Assembly (NCBI GenBank): GCA_949316235.1
Contig: OX438744.1
Coordinates: 434,001-498,000, forward strand
Length of the DNA: 64,000 nucleotides
Direction of reading: 5' to 3'
DNA from: Oegoconia quadripuncta
Lineage: Eukaryota; Arthropoda; Insecta; Lepidoptera; Autostichidae
Below the pieces are notes generated by a model. The model was not told the DNA's origin. It saw only the letters and a program-made list of their open reading frames with translations, and ran no database searches. This document shows, in pieces, positions 31,266 to 41,675 of this stretch. A program made the position numbers and the translations under genes. Positions within the stretch are counted from its first letter, which is position 1; each line of letters starts with the position of its first letter.

Positions 31266-32574
31266 TCAACGTTGCCGCTTTCTTCCCTACGTTAGAGATC
31301 CGACTCCCTGAGCGTAGTGTAGCGTCGATCGATCAGTTTGACTCCCAATATGCTACGTCCCTAAGTACGTATTATGATTAGATTCAGGGTTGATACCTCC
31401 TAGTAAGTATTAAGATACTTGTCTCAGGAACTGTCGCTCCTCCAAAAACAAATGTCATCGCACAAATAAATATTGCAATTAAAACATAATTTAAAGAATA
31501 AATTATCACATGATTGAGCTACTGTTTCTATGTGCGCTGTGCCCGCTCGCCCCACCCCGCCCCGCCCCGCTCGACGCTCAACACTCCTGAATACTCGCTA
31601 ATTATTTTTTGTCTTTAGTAATTATCTCTTCCGCCATGACTTCGGTATATATGTCCTTCTTATGTAAATTGTAGGGAAATCTATCACAGAAAATATTAAG
31701 TTAGAAAATTTGAGACTTGCAATTTATTCTATTCAATTTACTTACGTTCTTCCTGAATAAGGGGTTATAACATAACCATAGGTTACAAGTCAGGCAGTTT
31801 TAGTTATAAAACTCTACCAATAAAAATCCTGTGTCAATAATTCACTAGATAAAATCACATTTAGTACAAATTACAAAATAGTTTATTTTTCAGACCAGTT
31901 TAACAATAATGATAGTTTTCGGATTCCCCGAGTAGGCAACCACCCTCCAGTTAACCATAAAAAAACATGTCTTAGCTTATTTAAAGCTGGTACATTAGTT
32001 CCGAAGCTACAAATAGAAAAAGTAAAACAAAGGTGAGGCGTTAAATGATAATTATGTGTAGGTATACTCGTGTGTGTATATGTATGTTACATGTAAATGT
32101 GCATCTGTGTGTGTGTGCACGTGTGTATGCGTGTGTGGGGGTGCAAGTGTTTGTGTGTGTGGGGGATCAATTGCTTCTTTTGTTTATTTTTAATTTAAAA
32201 TTTTTCTTTTGTTTGTTTATAATTACATCAAATTGTTTCCTCTACTATAAACAATTCCCTTTCCGAGATGGTAGTACAGACAATCCTATCAAATTGAGCA
32301 ATCAATTGTCATTACATAGATATCACTTAACTAAAAAAAATGTTAAAATATTATTTATGTAGCTAAGCGGAATAAATTGATGAGATGCGAGCTCAAAATA
32401 AACTGTCTCATTATCTTTCAAGCTTCTATTCAGCTTTACCTGTTCCAGTGTAATCAAATTTTAACAAGATAAATTTGAGCCAATTCCTGGACTATAATGT
32501 ATTCTGTGCCGGTGTTCAATTTAGTTGAGATTTTGCAAATAATTCGGATGACAAAGCAATGGAGGGGGAAGGAT
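31266..32574. other. Unassigned DNA with a TG-rich run
   Basis: 31540-31580 is C-rich (CCCCGCC repeats); 32065-32165 is rich in TGTGTG. The frame 32045-32362 (+) translates that run and is not credible as a gene. No repeat family recognised. Confidence 0.4.
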
Positions 32575-32690
32575 AGCAATGGATGTTTAAATAAATATTT
32601 ATGTATGTTTATCCGTTATCTAGTTCCATAGTACAAGCTTTGCTTAGTTTGGGACTAGATGATTGGTGTAAGTGTCCGAAATATTAAAAA
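32575..32690 (+). mobile_element. SINE-C 3' part
   Basis: TATGTTTATCCGTTATCTAG and TTTGGGACTAGATGATTGG match 30080-30160; 5'-truncated, with an A-rich end. Confidence 0.68.
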
Positions 32691-32913
32691 AAATAATAAT
32701 AATGCCAATAGTAATCGTAACCAAAATTTCCTAAAAGCTTGAAAATTATGTTGGCTAGCCACTAAATCGGTGTAGAAGACTGGATGGTCGTACGATGACA
32801 CTTTATCCAGCATAACCCTCCCGCTGGTCAATGCATGATCAGCGCGGGTAATTCCATTGAACATGATGAGCAGTTTGTTTTGTATATGCACATTCACATT
32901 TAGGAGACGCCAC

Positions 32914-33253
32914 CAACCGCCTCCGTGGCTCAATGTAAACAACATTGGTTTTACGATTCGGAGGTCGCGGGTTCGATCCCCAGCGGGCTACATGTTTAAG
33001 TACTCGGTTTGGTTGGTGGTAGGGCATTTTAAATGTCCGCCTGGCTAGCTACAACCATCTTATCTAAATCTGCCGCCAAGCAGCAATGTTAATAGCATTG
33101 TTGTGTTCCGGTTGTCAGAGATAAGATAGCCAGTCCCCCAAATGTGTTGGGGTTTCCGGGTCAGTACGCTTCCACCTTCGACCTCATCTTCACTTAACAG
33201 CAGGTGTGATTGAGGTCAAGTACGAACCCGTCGTGCATAAAAAAAAAAAAAAC
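32914..33253 (+). mobile_element. SINE-A, full length
   Basis: One of the best preserved copies: AACCGCCTCC head, B box GGTTCGATCCC, and an uninterrupted body to a pure A tail (33239-33253). One head base change (GGGCTACATG for GGGGTACATG). Confidence 0.94.
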
Positions 33254-33284
33254 AACTTCATAGAGAGAAGCGTTATGAGACATA

Positions 33285-33535
33285 GACAGACATAGACATA
33301 TATTTATTTAACACCACACTATAGCAAGAACAATATTAATAAAAACAAGAAAATTATCACAATATACAGAAACAGATTGTGAAATGCGGTGAGTACAGTG
33401 TGATGTCAAAAATGGACTCCATCTCAGCATATGCTGTAGCAATTTGTTACAGCGCTGGTTTTCAGAGGAGCCCAACATCAAGAGCCAAGAGCCAGTACAA
33501 TATAAATGAATTTCTAATATGACCAAAATATATTA
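33285..33535 (-). mobile_element. Possible LINE 3' region
   Basis: AGACATAGACATATATTTAT at the left looks like a tail complement, and 33452-33470 (CAGCGCTGGTTTTCA) recurs at 50025-50040. Coding content is not recognisable. Confidence 0.3.
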
Positions 33536-33539
33536 AATT

Positions 33540-33781
33540 GTTTGATGACTGTTGATTTTATATTGCTTGCAATTGTATTTAATTATAACCTTTGACATTG
33601 TATTGTATTTTAATTAAATTTTGCTTGACTATATAATGTAATTTTAAGTGCATGCTAAACTATTAATATTATTTGTATACCTAAGTATGAGGTAGAATAT
33701 AGAGCACGTTATTTATTGTAACATCTTGACATGTAAACCTACCTATATTCACAAATAAAGAATTATTGTATTGTATTGTAT
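33540..33781 (+). mobile_element. LINE 3' UTR with TATTG tail
   Basis: AACATCTTGACATGTAAACC, a polyadenylation-like AATAAAG and tandem TATTG units (about 33765-33781) give the look of a non-LTR 3' end. No coding part. Confidence 0.5.
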
Positions 33782-33867
33782 CCGACGCGATGCGGAAAGT
33801 TGTACTAGTTGTGTCCATACACATAACTAAATATAACAGTTGCATATAGATAAAATTAAACATTATT

Positions 33868-34061
33868 TATTATCTAAATCTGCCGCCAAGCAGCAATGTT
33901 AATAGCATTGTTGTGTTCCGGTTGTCAGAGATAAGATAGCCAGTCCTCCAAATGTGTTGAGGTTTCCGGGTCAGTACGCTTCCACCTTCGACCTCATCTT
34001 CACTTAACATCAGATGTGATTGAGGTCAAGTACCAACCCGCTATGCATCAAAAAAAAAAAA
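33868..34061 (+). mobile_element. SINE-A 3' half
   Basis: Begins at TTATCTAAATCTGCCGCC and ends in poly-A; 5'-truncated at almost the same point as the copy at 22545. Confidence 0.9.
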
Positions 34062-34067
34062 TTTAAT

Positions 34068-34354
34068 ATTATTATTTAAATAAATAAATAAATAAATAAA
34101 TATTCTCAGACATACACACAACGCCATCTAGTTCCACAGTAAGCAACTATAGGCTTGTGTTGTGGATACCAGATGGTTTATATACTACATAAATATTTTT
34201 TTTTTTGTAAATAAATACTTATTATAAATGAAAACATCCATAACTCGGGTACACATGTCCGTATTCATCACACAAACAATATGCCCCTAGCGGGATTCGA
34301 ACCCGCAACCTTTTGGTATAGTGGGCAGAGTTGCTAACCACTACACCAAACAGG
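34068..34354 (-). mobile_element. SINE-B copy
   Basis: Antisense, with a long (AAAT)n tail complement at 34075-34102. The head is clipped at ACAGG, where the mariner-like element begins, so that element may have inserted at the SINE-B edge. Confidence 0.88.
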
Positions 34355-34356
34355 TA

Positions 34357-35400
34357 TATACAGGGCGTCCCACGGCTATGCCACATGGAGGGAAAGTACC
34401 TTGAATTTTGTAGATGGAACATTTTACTGAAAGAAGACATTATTTTAATTTAAAAAACAATTTAAACTGCATTCATAGATTTTTAAATAAGTACATGGTT
34501 GAACCGGGAATCGAACCCTTTATTTATAAAAAAAAATTACCATGTAGCTTTATCATACCGATCGAAAGGCTTCATCATAAGGATTATTTTTTGCTAAATA
34601 ACATAGTGTCAGAAATAAAAGGAAGACCATGAATTTTAACATTAGATGTGCAATTGTGTTCAGAAAAATGAAAAGCTGACATTGCCGTAAGGACATACAA
34701 CTGACATTATCATTACTAATACTAATTACCCACTCGAGAAGTATGCATCATTTCCCTATTATAATTTAAGTTCATGATAAAATGATAAAGAGATACGTAA
34801 TTAGTAAGTAGGTACCTGGTTGTATGCCGTATCCTGAATCTGCCAAAAGACGCGTAAATGGTTTTCTCCATCGCAATGCGGCTGGCTGATTAGATTTTTT
34901 TTTATGGGGTTATGTAAAAAATTTAGTTTACAAGAACCAGTATCAAAGTGTCCACGAGCTACAAACAGAACTTCGACGTATTATTCTAAATATCTACCAC
35001 AACATGATCAAAAAATCGACAGGGAGCGAAATAATCAAAAGAGTGCGACTTTGTATTGAACAGGAAGGGGCTCACTTTGAGCATTTGATAAATTGATTAA
35101 TTTTGTATTAAAAATGTTAAAATTCATGGTCTTCCTTTTATTTCTGACACTATGTTACTTAGCAAAAAATAATCCTTATGATGAAGCCTTTCGATCGGTA
35201 TGATAAAGCTACATGGTAATTTTTTTTTTATAAATAAAGGGTTCGATTCCCGGTTCAACCATGTACTTATTTAAAAATCTATGAATGCAGTTTAAATTGT
35301 TTTTTAAATTAAAATAATGTCTTCTTTCAGTAAAATGTTCCATCTACAAAATTCAAGGTACTTTCCCTCCATGTGGCATAGCCGTGGGACGCCCTGTATA
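34357..35400 (+). mobile_element. Mariner-like element with 287-bp terminal inverted repeats
   Basis: The ends TATACAGGGCGTCCCACGG and CCGTGGGACGCCCTGTATA open inverted repeats of about 287 bp (34357-34643 and 35113-35400), nearly identical by eye. TA/TATA borders and the CAGGG end fit the Tc1/mariner group. The core keeps the 3' end of a transposase gene (34890-35096). Each TIR contains a perfect pol III B box GGTTCGATTCC (35240-35250 and, antisense, 34507-34517). The second copy is 55856-56959. Confidence 0.82.
34890..35096 (+). pseudogene. Mariner-type transposase, C-terminal remnant
   Basis: 68 open codons to a TGA stop: LDFFLWGYVKNLVYKN, then helical sequence and VRLCIEQEGAHFEHLIN. The DFFLWGY word follows the last catalytic acidic residue in many insect Tc1/mariner transposases, and CIxxxGxHFE closes them. 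The DNA-binding and DDE/D parts are gone, and a stop lies one codon upstream (34887-34889). Confidence 0.8.
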
Positions 35401-35883
35401 CTGAATATTTATACAGGTAATTTATAAAATTATGCCGAAGGAGAGAATAACATAAATATAGACAGATGATATCACTTCCCTTTACACGAATTCACCTCTG
35501 TTATTATCCGTACTCCTCTAAACTCTATTTAAGTAACTTCGTCTGTTAGCCGACTACAGAAAAACGCCGAGTCACAACAAAGCCCTCGCCGTCCTCTCGA
35601 TGTTCCCTCCCGACTTCCGTCCGCGCCCGCGCCACCTATTACACGTTTGAGTGCCTCTAATTGCTTTCACAAGCCTCACCGAGCCATACAAGTGTGTGGA
35701 ACTGAATCCCTCCCAATAGGGGCTTAGTGCTGGGTTGAACATGTGTCAAAAATGGTGTTACTTCTTACGGATGTTTTGGTAAAATGGATAAGTGAGATCA
35801 ATTGTGAATTTTGTGCAAAACGGAGTTATTGATTGAACTGATCACACGTTACGTGTTAAGTGAAAACTATTTAAGTATTAAAA
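35401..35883. other. Unassigned DNA with G+C-rich stretch
   Basis: 35575-35720 is G+C-rich without repeat similarity, apart from TTACACGTTTGAGTGCCTCT, which resembles 42843-42862. No ORF or splice pair supported. Confidence 0.35.
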
Positions 35884-35925
35884 GCTTTTTTTATGCACGA
35901 CGGGTTGGTACTTGACCTCAATCAC

Positions 35926-36206
35926 CCCCCCATAACACCTTGTCTGTTGTATATACTAGTTTCCTGGCCAACCTCGGGCTATAGCAGAATACCAGTGTTT
36001 TACCCAGGTATTGGGTAAAGTCACACACTGAGCTATAACCCTTTTGTATTACTGCGGCACACACACAAATTAGTTGTAAGTACATCCCTCTTTGATTTGA
36101 AATGTAAGTTTTAACCGGGGTACTTTTGCTTTATATGTATAGCATAACATATCTGTGTGTGTATCTGTAATGCCAATAAAGTTTTTATCTATCTATCTAT
36201 CTATCA
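35926..36206 (+). mobile_element. TATC-tailed non-LTR-like insert
   Basis: Sense insert ending in a polyadenylation-like AATAAAG and (TATC)n (about 36187-36205), flanked by ATCAC on both sides. Shares CACACTGAGCTATAACCC and ACTGCGGCACACAC with 62795-63022. No coding sequence recognised. Confidence 0.65.
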
Positions 36207-36332
36207 CACCTGGTGTTAAGTGAAGATGAGGTCGAATGCGATGCTTACTGACCCGGAAACCACAACACATTTGGAGGACTGGTTATCTTATCTCTGACAA
36301 CCGGAACACAACAATGCTATAAGATGGTGGTA

Positions 36333-36491
36333 CGGTGAAGGGTGAAGATAATAATTAATAACCGATCGAATAAAACGGGGACTCATTAAACCGGTCATTC
36401 TTTCCCGTGACTTTTCCTCTACGTTGTTATTGGCAGAATTTATTGTGTCAATATGGCACGATAAAAAAAGGCCATAAAAAAAAAAAAAAAA
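36333..36491 (+). mobile_element. A-tailed retroinsert of unknown RNA
   Basis: About 159 bp lying between perfect 12-bp direct repeats AAGATGGTGGTA (36321-36332 and 36492-36503) and ending in a run of about 17 A's, preceded by GATAAA about 20 bp before. Those are marks of LINE-mediated retroposition. The body matches no family in the window and has no tRNA-like boxes, so it may be a processed transcript fragment. Confidence 0.65.
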
Positions 36492-36574
36492 AAGATGGTG
36501 GTAGCTAGCCACGCGGACATTTAAAATGCCCTACCACCAACTAAACCAAATCAACAGTATGTTCTGTATTTTGC

Positions 36575-37250
36575 TGGCGCATCATAAAAAGTATCCTGTG
36601 ACACTCCAGGGATTTAGACTAATCGAACGACACCTTTTACTTCAGAATCGGTCCAGCCGTTTAGCCTACAGGAGGTCACCTTTTACTTCAGAATCGGTCC
36701 AGCCGTTTAGCCTACAGGAGGTCACCTTTTACTTCAGAATCGGTCCAGCCGTTTAGCCTACAGGAGGTCACCTTTTACTTCAGAATCGGTCCAGCCGTTT
36801 AGCCTACAGGAGGTCACCTTTTACTTCAGAATCGGTCCAGCCGTTTAGCCTACAGGAGGTCACCTTTTACTTCAGAATCGGTCCAGCCGTTTAGCCTACA
36901 GGAGGTCACCTTTTACTTCAGAATCGGTCCAGCCGTTTAGCCTACAGGAGGTCACCTTTTACTTCAGAATCGGTCCAGCCGTTTAGCCTACAGGAGGTCA
37001 CCTTTTACTTCAGAATCGGTCCAGCCGTTTAGCCTACAGGAGGTCACCTTTTACTTCAGAATCGGTCCAGCCGTTTAGCCTACAGGAGGTCACCTTTTAC
37101 TTCAGAATCGGTCCAGCCGTTTAGCCTACAGGAGGTCACCTTTTACTTCAGAATCGGTCCAGCCGTTTAGCCTACAGGAGGTAACATAGAAATCTACATA
37201 GGTATATACAACCGAAAAACATAACCCTCTTTTTTTGGCTCTCGGGTAAA
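36575..37250 (+). repeat. Dispersed repeat Q carrying an amplified array
   Basis: The flanks of the 46-bp array (36575-36630 and 37183-37250) align with the minus-strand single copy at 47122-47245: CTGTGACACTCCAGGGATTT before and AACATAGAAATCTACATA after. Confidence 0.75.
36631..37182. repeat. Minisatellite, 12 x 46 bp, perfect
   Basis: 552 bp made of 12 identical units of 46 bp, each starting CACCTTTTACTTCAGAATCG and ending CTACAGGAGGT. No unit differs by eye. As 46 is not a multiple of 3, no repeating protein frame is kept. There are no spacers, so it is not a CRISPR array. Confidence 0.95.
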
Positions 37251-37289
37251 AATGAGGCTGAAGGTGGTACTTATTTGGGGCACTCACTG

Positions 37290-37470
37290 TACGGTAACCA
37301 GACTAACCAGCCAGGCAGATATTTAAAAATGCCCTAACACTAACCAAACCGAGTACTAACCTCGCTGAGGATCGAACCCGCAACCTCGGTGTTGTAAATC
37401 TTACATTGTTAATATTGGGATTTACAACACGGTGGTCGCGGGTTCGATTATATTCGGGTATACATATTAA
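37290..37470. repeat. Diverged SINE-A heads, inverted pair
   Basis: 37315-37390 is an antisense SINE-A-like head (AAACCGAGTAC, GATCGAACCCGCAACCTC); 37415-37465 is a sense head (GGTGGTCGCGGGTTCGATTA). GTTGTAAAT and ATTTACAAC near the middle make the junction palindromic. Confidence 0.55.
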
Positions 37471-37949
37471 TCACACCTACAATATCTCTTGAATATTAAA
37501 GGGACCAATGTCCACCTTTCCAACCATGATTGTCTCTGGTACTAAAATACGCCCCGAATACAGAACCTCCTCCTTTTTTGAAGTCGTTTAAAAATGGTGA
37601 AAAGACGGAAGTTATTTTTGTGTTCGGAATAAATAAGTATTATGAGCTTAAGAAATGGAATGATTTAAAGACAATAGTCATTTTATTCGCCAGCCGCGAT
37701 AGAAACAAACTATAACATTGAAAAATATATATTTTTAGGGTAGGCCCCTACATGTAAAGTGGGATGATGTAATGATACAGAATAAATAATAAATAAATAA
37801 ATAAATAAATAAATAAATATCGTTGGACATGCACACTGCACATGCATGGTAATAGTACCAATTTTATTGTAATTTAATTAAACATTACCCATTCAGTCAG
37901 TAACATAATAAGAATCTTTAATTGGCATAAGTTTGGTATTAGTTTTCTG
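37471..37949. other. Unassigned DNA with (AAAT)n
   Basis: AAAT repeats at about 37788-37818. A fragment ACGCCCCGAATA...TTTTTTGAAGTCG near 37548-37587 also occurs at 39795-39832. Nothing else recognised. Confidence 0.4.
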
Positions 37950-37990
37950 AATACGAATGTAGAATTTGCACAAAATTCTACATTCGTATT
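37950..37990. repeat. Perfect 18-bp hairpin at a LINE junction
   Basis: AATACGAATGTAGAATTT (37950-37967) and its exact complement (37973-37990) around a 5-nt loop GCACA. Confidence 0.9.
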
Positions 37991-38470
37991 TGGATTCTTC
38001 TTCACTACTCTCTTTGCTTAACCTCAACATTAACCATAGATTTCGTAACCCCAAAACATTTTTATTAAATGCCTATAAAAACAACACATCCTATTATAAT
38101 CCCATGGTTAGGATGTGCAGATTTTATAATGAGTTGTCCTCAACTGGTGATTCCCCTATAGACATATTCGACTTTAGAACAATACCATTTAAAAGGCTAG
38201 TAAAAGATGTCCTCAATTGAGCTCTAACCCAATTTTACTTTGATATTTAGCTACAAGATCCGTCAAACCTAAAGTGTTTTATTCTGTTGGTATTCTTAAA
38301 ATATATATATATATATATTAATTGAGCTTGTTCTTGTTTAACCATGTTGTGTATACATGCTTGGGATTCCAATCTAGTTCGAATCTAAGTTAACTTTAAG
38401 TTCTTCTCATGTACGATTGTAATCTGTTTTGTGTACCAAGAAATAAAATAAAATAAAAATAAAATAAAAT
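37973..38470 (+). mobile_element. LINE-G-like 3' end
   Basis: The open frame to 38220 encodes YLDSSSLLSLLNLNINHRFR, NPMVRMCRFYNELS and IDIFDFRTIPFKRLVKDVL, parallel to the end of the LINE-G copy at 4100. The UTR carries TATA repeats and ends in AATAAA-type repeats (38442-38470). Confidence 0.72.
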
Positions 38471-38964
38471 AGGAATTTGTAATTATTCTGTTGATTCTAT
38501 GTAAATAAATAAAATAAAAATACTACAAACACGATCTAAAATTACCCTCATCAATCAAGTACACTTTATTGTACAAATATTTAAGAATACACTTGCTAAA
38601 ACCAACTTCAAAATTGTACAAAAGCCAGGTAATATTTCCAACCATACAGAGAAACGTCAACACGATTAGATTTCTAGACACGCCCTTACCTCGTCGAAAT
38701 CGAGCGTGTAACGATAATTCAGACTGCAAGTGATAGCACGATTTAAGAGTGCGACATGGCGCAAGTCGTCTTCCCTCACGGAGTTAGTATTTTTCTGGCG
38801 GCGAGAGTACGTCGTGACGTCATAGTACACTTATGTCTCGACGCTTTTGAAGCGCGGCAATCTTGTCGCGAGCGTGCTTGAGAGGTACCGTCGGTAGCAA
38901 TTTCCATTATATCACAGACGTCGTGGAAATAATACAGTTTCAAATTCTATCCTTCTTTTACCTT
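38471..38964. other. Unassigned DNA
   Basis: 38690-38890 is G+C-richer and holds a CRE palindrome TGACGTCA (38815-38822). A minus-strand open stretch (about 38835-38692) ends at a donor-like GAGGTAAGG but has no good acceptor, so it is not called an exon. Confidence 0.35.
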
Positions 38965-39232
38965 GACGACCTGTTTGGTGTAGTGGTTAAAAATTCTAAC
39001 TGTTATACCGAAAGGTCGCGGGTTCGAATCCCGCTAGGGGCATATGTTTGTATGATGAATACAGACGTGTGTTCCCGAGTTATGGATGTTTTTCATTTAT
39101 TTATGTATTTATTTACAAAATGTATTTGTGCAGTTTATCAACCATCTGGTATCCATAATACAAGCCTAGTTGCTTAGTGTGGAACTAGATGGCGCTGTGT
39201 GTATGTGCATAGATATTTATTTATTATTATTT
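38965..39232 (+). mobile_element. SINE-B copy
   Basis: Complete; B box GGTTCGAATCC, GATGGCGCTGTGTGTATG and an ATTTATTTATTATT tail. Confidence 0.9.
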
Positions 39233-39711
39233 ATAACCTTGAAGATTGACGAGTGTTCAAAAAAGTCGTGAAAACATACATGTGCTACTTCTTTGTTTTT
39301 GTATCGTGTTGTGGCGGTCATAATAAACTATTCTTATTCTTACTGTAAATTTTCTGTGACCATCATCACCGTCATTCTAAGCCTAGTGTCCACAGTCCTT
39401 TGCCATCGGGCAAGCGGTCTTTCCAGTAACCTTGTGGCTCCTCTTGGCAACAAGTCTCTGATTGCTTTGGTCCACGTCTGTCGTCCAGTCTAGCCAAGTA
39501 TCTCGCCCATCTCCACCTCATGACCATACAATACAAAAAACCCGGAAAAAATAATTTAATTAAACTACTACAATAATAATAACTGAAAAGTATAAAATAA
39601 TAAATCCGAGCAGAATGTTCTTTATAGATAGATATACACTATTATATATAATGAGAATACAATACAATTTATATGCTATACAATAATAGTTAGGGATAAT
39701 AATGGAATTAA
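39233..39711. other. Unassigned DNA
   Basis: No family recognised; AT-rich from 39530. Confidence 0.35.
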
Positions 39712-40028
39712 AAATATATACAATAGGTACTTTTTGAAGTCGTTGCCTGCCTAGCCTATAAAATACACATCTAATGAAAGTAAACAGTAAAGATACGCCC
39801 CGAATAATAATCCTCTTCCTTTTTTGAAGTCGGTTAACAAAGGAATTTAAATATTCAATTAATTAAGTTAAATCAATAATATGTAGAAATATTATTTATA
39901 TTTTTCGTCGCGGGCGGTGCTAATGATGACGTATGGATGGCGGTAGGTAGAAGGAATTAGGTAGGGTGTATTTTATAGGCTAGGCAGGCACCGACTTCAA
40001 AAAGTATCTATTCTATATATTTTTAATT
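39712..40028. repeat. Element with about 60-bp terminal inverted repeats
   Basis: ACTTTTTGAAGTCGTTGCCT and CTAGCCTATAAAATACAC at the left reappear inverted at the right (GTGTATTTTATAGGCTAG, then the complement of ACTTTTTGAAGTCGG). About 315 bp, no ORF. Probably non-autonomous; class unknown. Confidence 0.65.
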
Positions 40029-40510
40029 TCATTCTTTGTTCATAATGCAATGTTAACGCCATTCATATTTATATCATACATATTACACGCAATACAAACA
40101 TACACAAGTTTATGTATATATCTATTATAATTCCCCATCCTTACCTGAAAACAAGGTGAAGATTCAATCGCGCGCGCATCGTAGAAAAGCTAGCTCACTT
40201 CATTCAGACGGTTCATTCAATCGTTCACTTCCTTCTAAAACCGCTCTCGCTACGATCGACACGCGCCGCGTCGGTTGTCCTTTTTGAAAAATATTAAAAT
40301 CCATATAAACTATCCAAATTTGTGTGTGGAGTGCTGCTCTGTGTCTACGAGTGTCACAAACTTGGTGTCAACTTTGGAAACCAGCCGCAGATCTAGGGAA
40401 ACGCAGCTATCGAAGATTCGGATCCACGCGTGAGTTAAAAAGTCCTTGTTTTCCCTTGATCCCATTTTCTGTCGCATCGACATTTTCACCATGCAAACTG
40501 TTGAGAACAT
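40029..40510. other. Unassigned DNA
   Basis: 40170-40480 is relatively G+C-rich. A donor-like CGTGAGT at about 40426 follows, but no paired acceptor, start or frame is convincing. Confidence 0.3.
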
Positions 40511-40788
40511 ACCGCATCCGTGGCTCAATGTAAACAGGATAGGGTTTATGAATCGACGGTCGCGGGTTCAACCCCCAGCGGGGTACGTATTTAGTGCTCC
40601 GTTTCGTTGGTGGTAGGGCATTTTAAATGTCCGCCTGGCTAGCTACTACCATCGTATCTAAATCTGCCGCCAAAAAGCAATGTTAATAGGTTAATATTTG
40701 GGTTTCCGGGTCAGTGCGGCCTCATCTTCGCTTAACATCAGGTGTGATTGGGGTCAAGTGCTAACCCGTTGTGATTAAAAAAAAATCT
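40511..40788 (+). mobile_element. SINE-A, diverged
   Basis: Head ATCCGTGGCTCAATG, altered B box GGTTCAACCCC, and an internal deletion of the TTGTGTTCCGG...CCAAATG stretch. It ends in a short A tail. Older than most copies. Confidence 0.85.
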
Positions 40789-41009
40789 TACAATTTTTAT
40801 GAGACACTATTAAACCAAAAAATTTGATTTTTTTTAACATTACCTACACCAGCTTTGATATAGGCACATCAGGCATATGCTGCTCGTCTATTAGTCTATA
40901 ACATTAATTATATCACGGCCTGTCTGTGATAGGTGATAGCATTCAGTTGCTGCATTCAAAGAGAGGTCCCGTCGGTTCTGCTTCATTGGGTTAAGGATTT
41001 TTTTTTTTT
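40789..41009. other. Unassigned AT-rich DNA
   Basis: Nothing recognised. Confidence 0.35.
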
Positions 41010-41610
41010 ATTAAAAACCGGTTTCGCGTTTGGCCACAATCTCACCTGATGGAAAGTGACGATGTAGCCGAAGATGTATCACGCGCACCCAGTAAATGCC
41101 TATTCACTCTAGACTTGAAGATCCCAAGGTTGTAAGTGTCGGGAAAAACCGACGCGGGCAGTGAGTTCCATACCTTAGCAGTCCGCATTATAAATGACGA
41201 AGCAAAGAGCTTAGTGCGGATGTTCGGTATGTTGACAACATATGGATGGAAACCCCCCCCCGCGCCTGGTTGTCCGAAGATGGAAAGGGGACGGTGGAAT
41301 AAGATCATGCAATTCCATCGTACACTCCCCGAAATGTATCCTGTAAAACACTGAAAGGCAAGCGACCCTACGGCGGTGTTCAAGGCTTTGCAATTTGCCG
41401 GTGACCGTTGAGTCATCGCCTATGAGTCTTATGGCGCGTCGTTCCACAGAATCGAGTGCAGCCAGTTGGTACTTGGCTGATCCGTCCCAGAGGTGACAGC
41501 AGTATTCCATGCACGAGCGGATCTGAGCTTGGTAAAGCTCCAGCAGCTGCTTTGGTGTGAAATACCGCCTGACCTTAGAGAGAATTCCAAGATGACTGCA
41601 GATACGATAC
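41010..41610 (-). mobile_element. LINE-F, longest copy
   Basis: From the poly-A complement and UTR (TGGCCACAATCTCACCTGAT) to coding sequence in two overlapping minus frames: MEYCCHLWDGSAKYQLAALD and SVERRAIRLIGDDS (41211-41510), then TAKVWNSLPASVFPDTYNLG and IFKSRVNRHLLG (41042-41416). The two frames join with a shift near 41250, at a run of eight C's. Jockey/CR1-like; 5'-truncated. Confidence 0.82.
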
Positions 41611-41675
41611 TTTTAGCGTCGGCAGCAATGAGCAGTAATTTGAATATTAATTAAAAAAATGTTACGTTTTCCATT

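Larger units (their letters stand above)
35884..36545 (-). mobile_element. SINE-A interrupted twice
   Basis: Antisense SINE-A in three pieces: 35884-35925 (tail), 36207-36332 and 36492-36545. It has lost about 30 bp of its middle (CAATGCTAT joined to AAGATGG) and its head. It hosts a TATC-tailed insert and an A-tailed insert. Confidence 0.85.

Noticed and set aside
32045..32362. 105-codon frame rich in Cys and Val
   Set aside because: It translates a TG-rich low-complexity run.
36631..37182. CRISPR array
   Set aside because: The 46-bp units are contiguous with no spacers, and the DNA is eukaryotic.
38815..38822. CRE element TGACGTCA as a regulatory site
   Set aside because: The palindrome occurs at least four times in the window (also near 2580, 47492, 61818) without promoter context.
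38692..38835. Minus-strand exon ending at GAGGTAAGG
   Set aside because: The frame is open and the donor is good, but there is no credible acceptor or start and no recognisable protein.
40370..40432. 5' UTR exon with donor CGTGAGT
   Set aside because: A single donor-like match without start, acceptor or conservation evidence.
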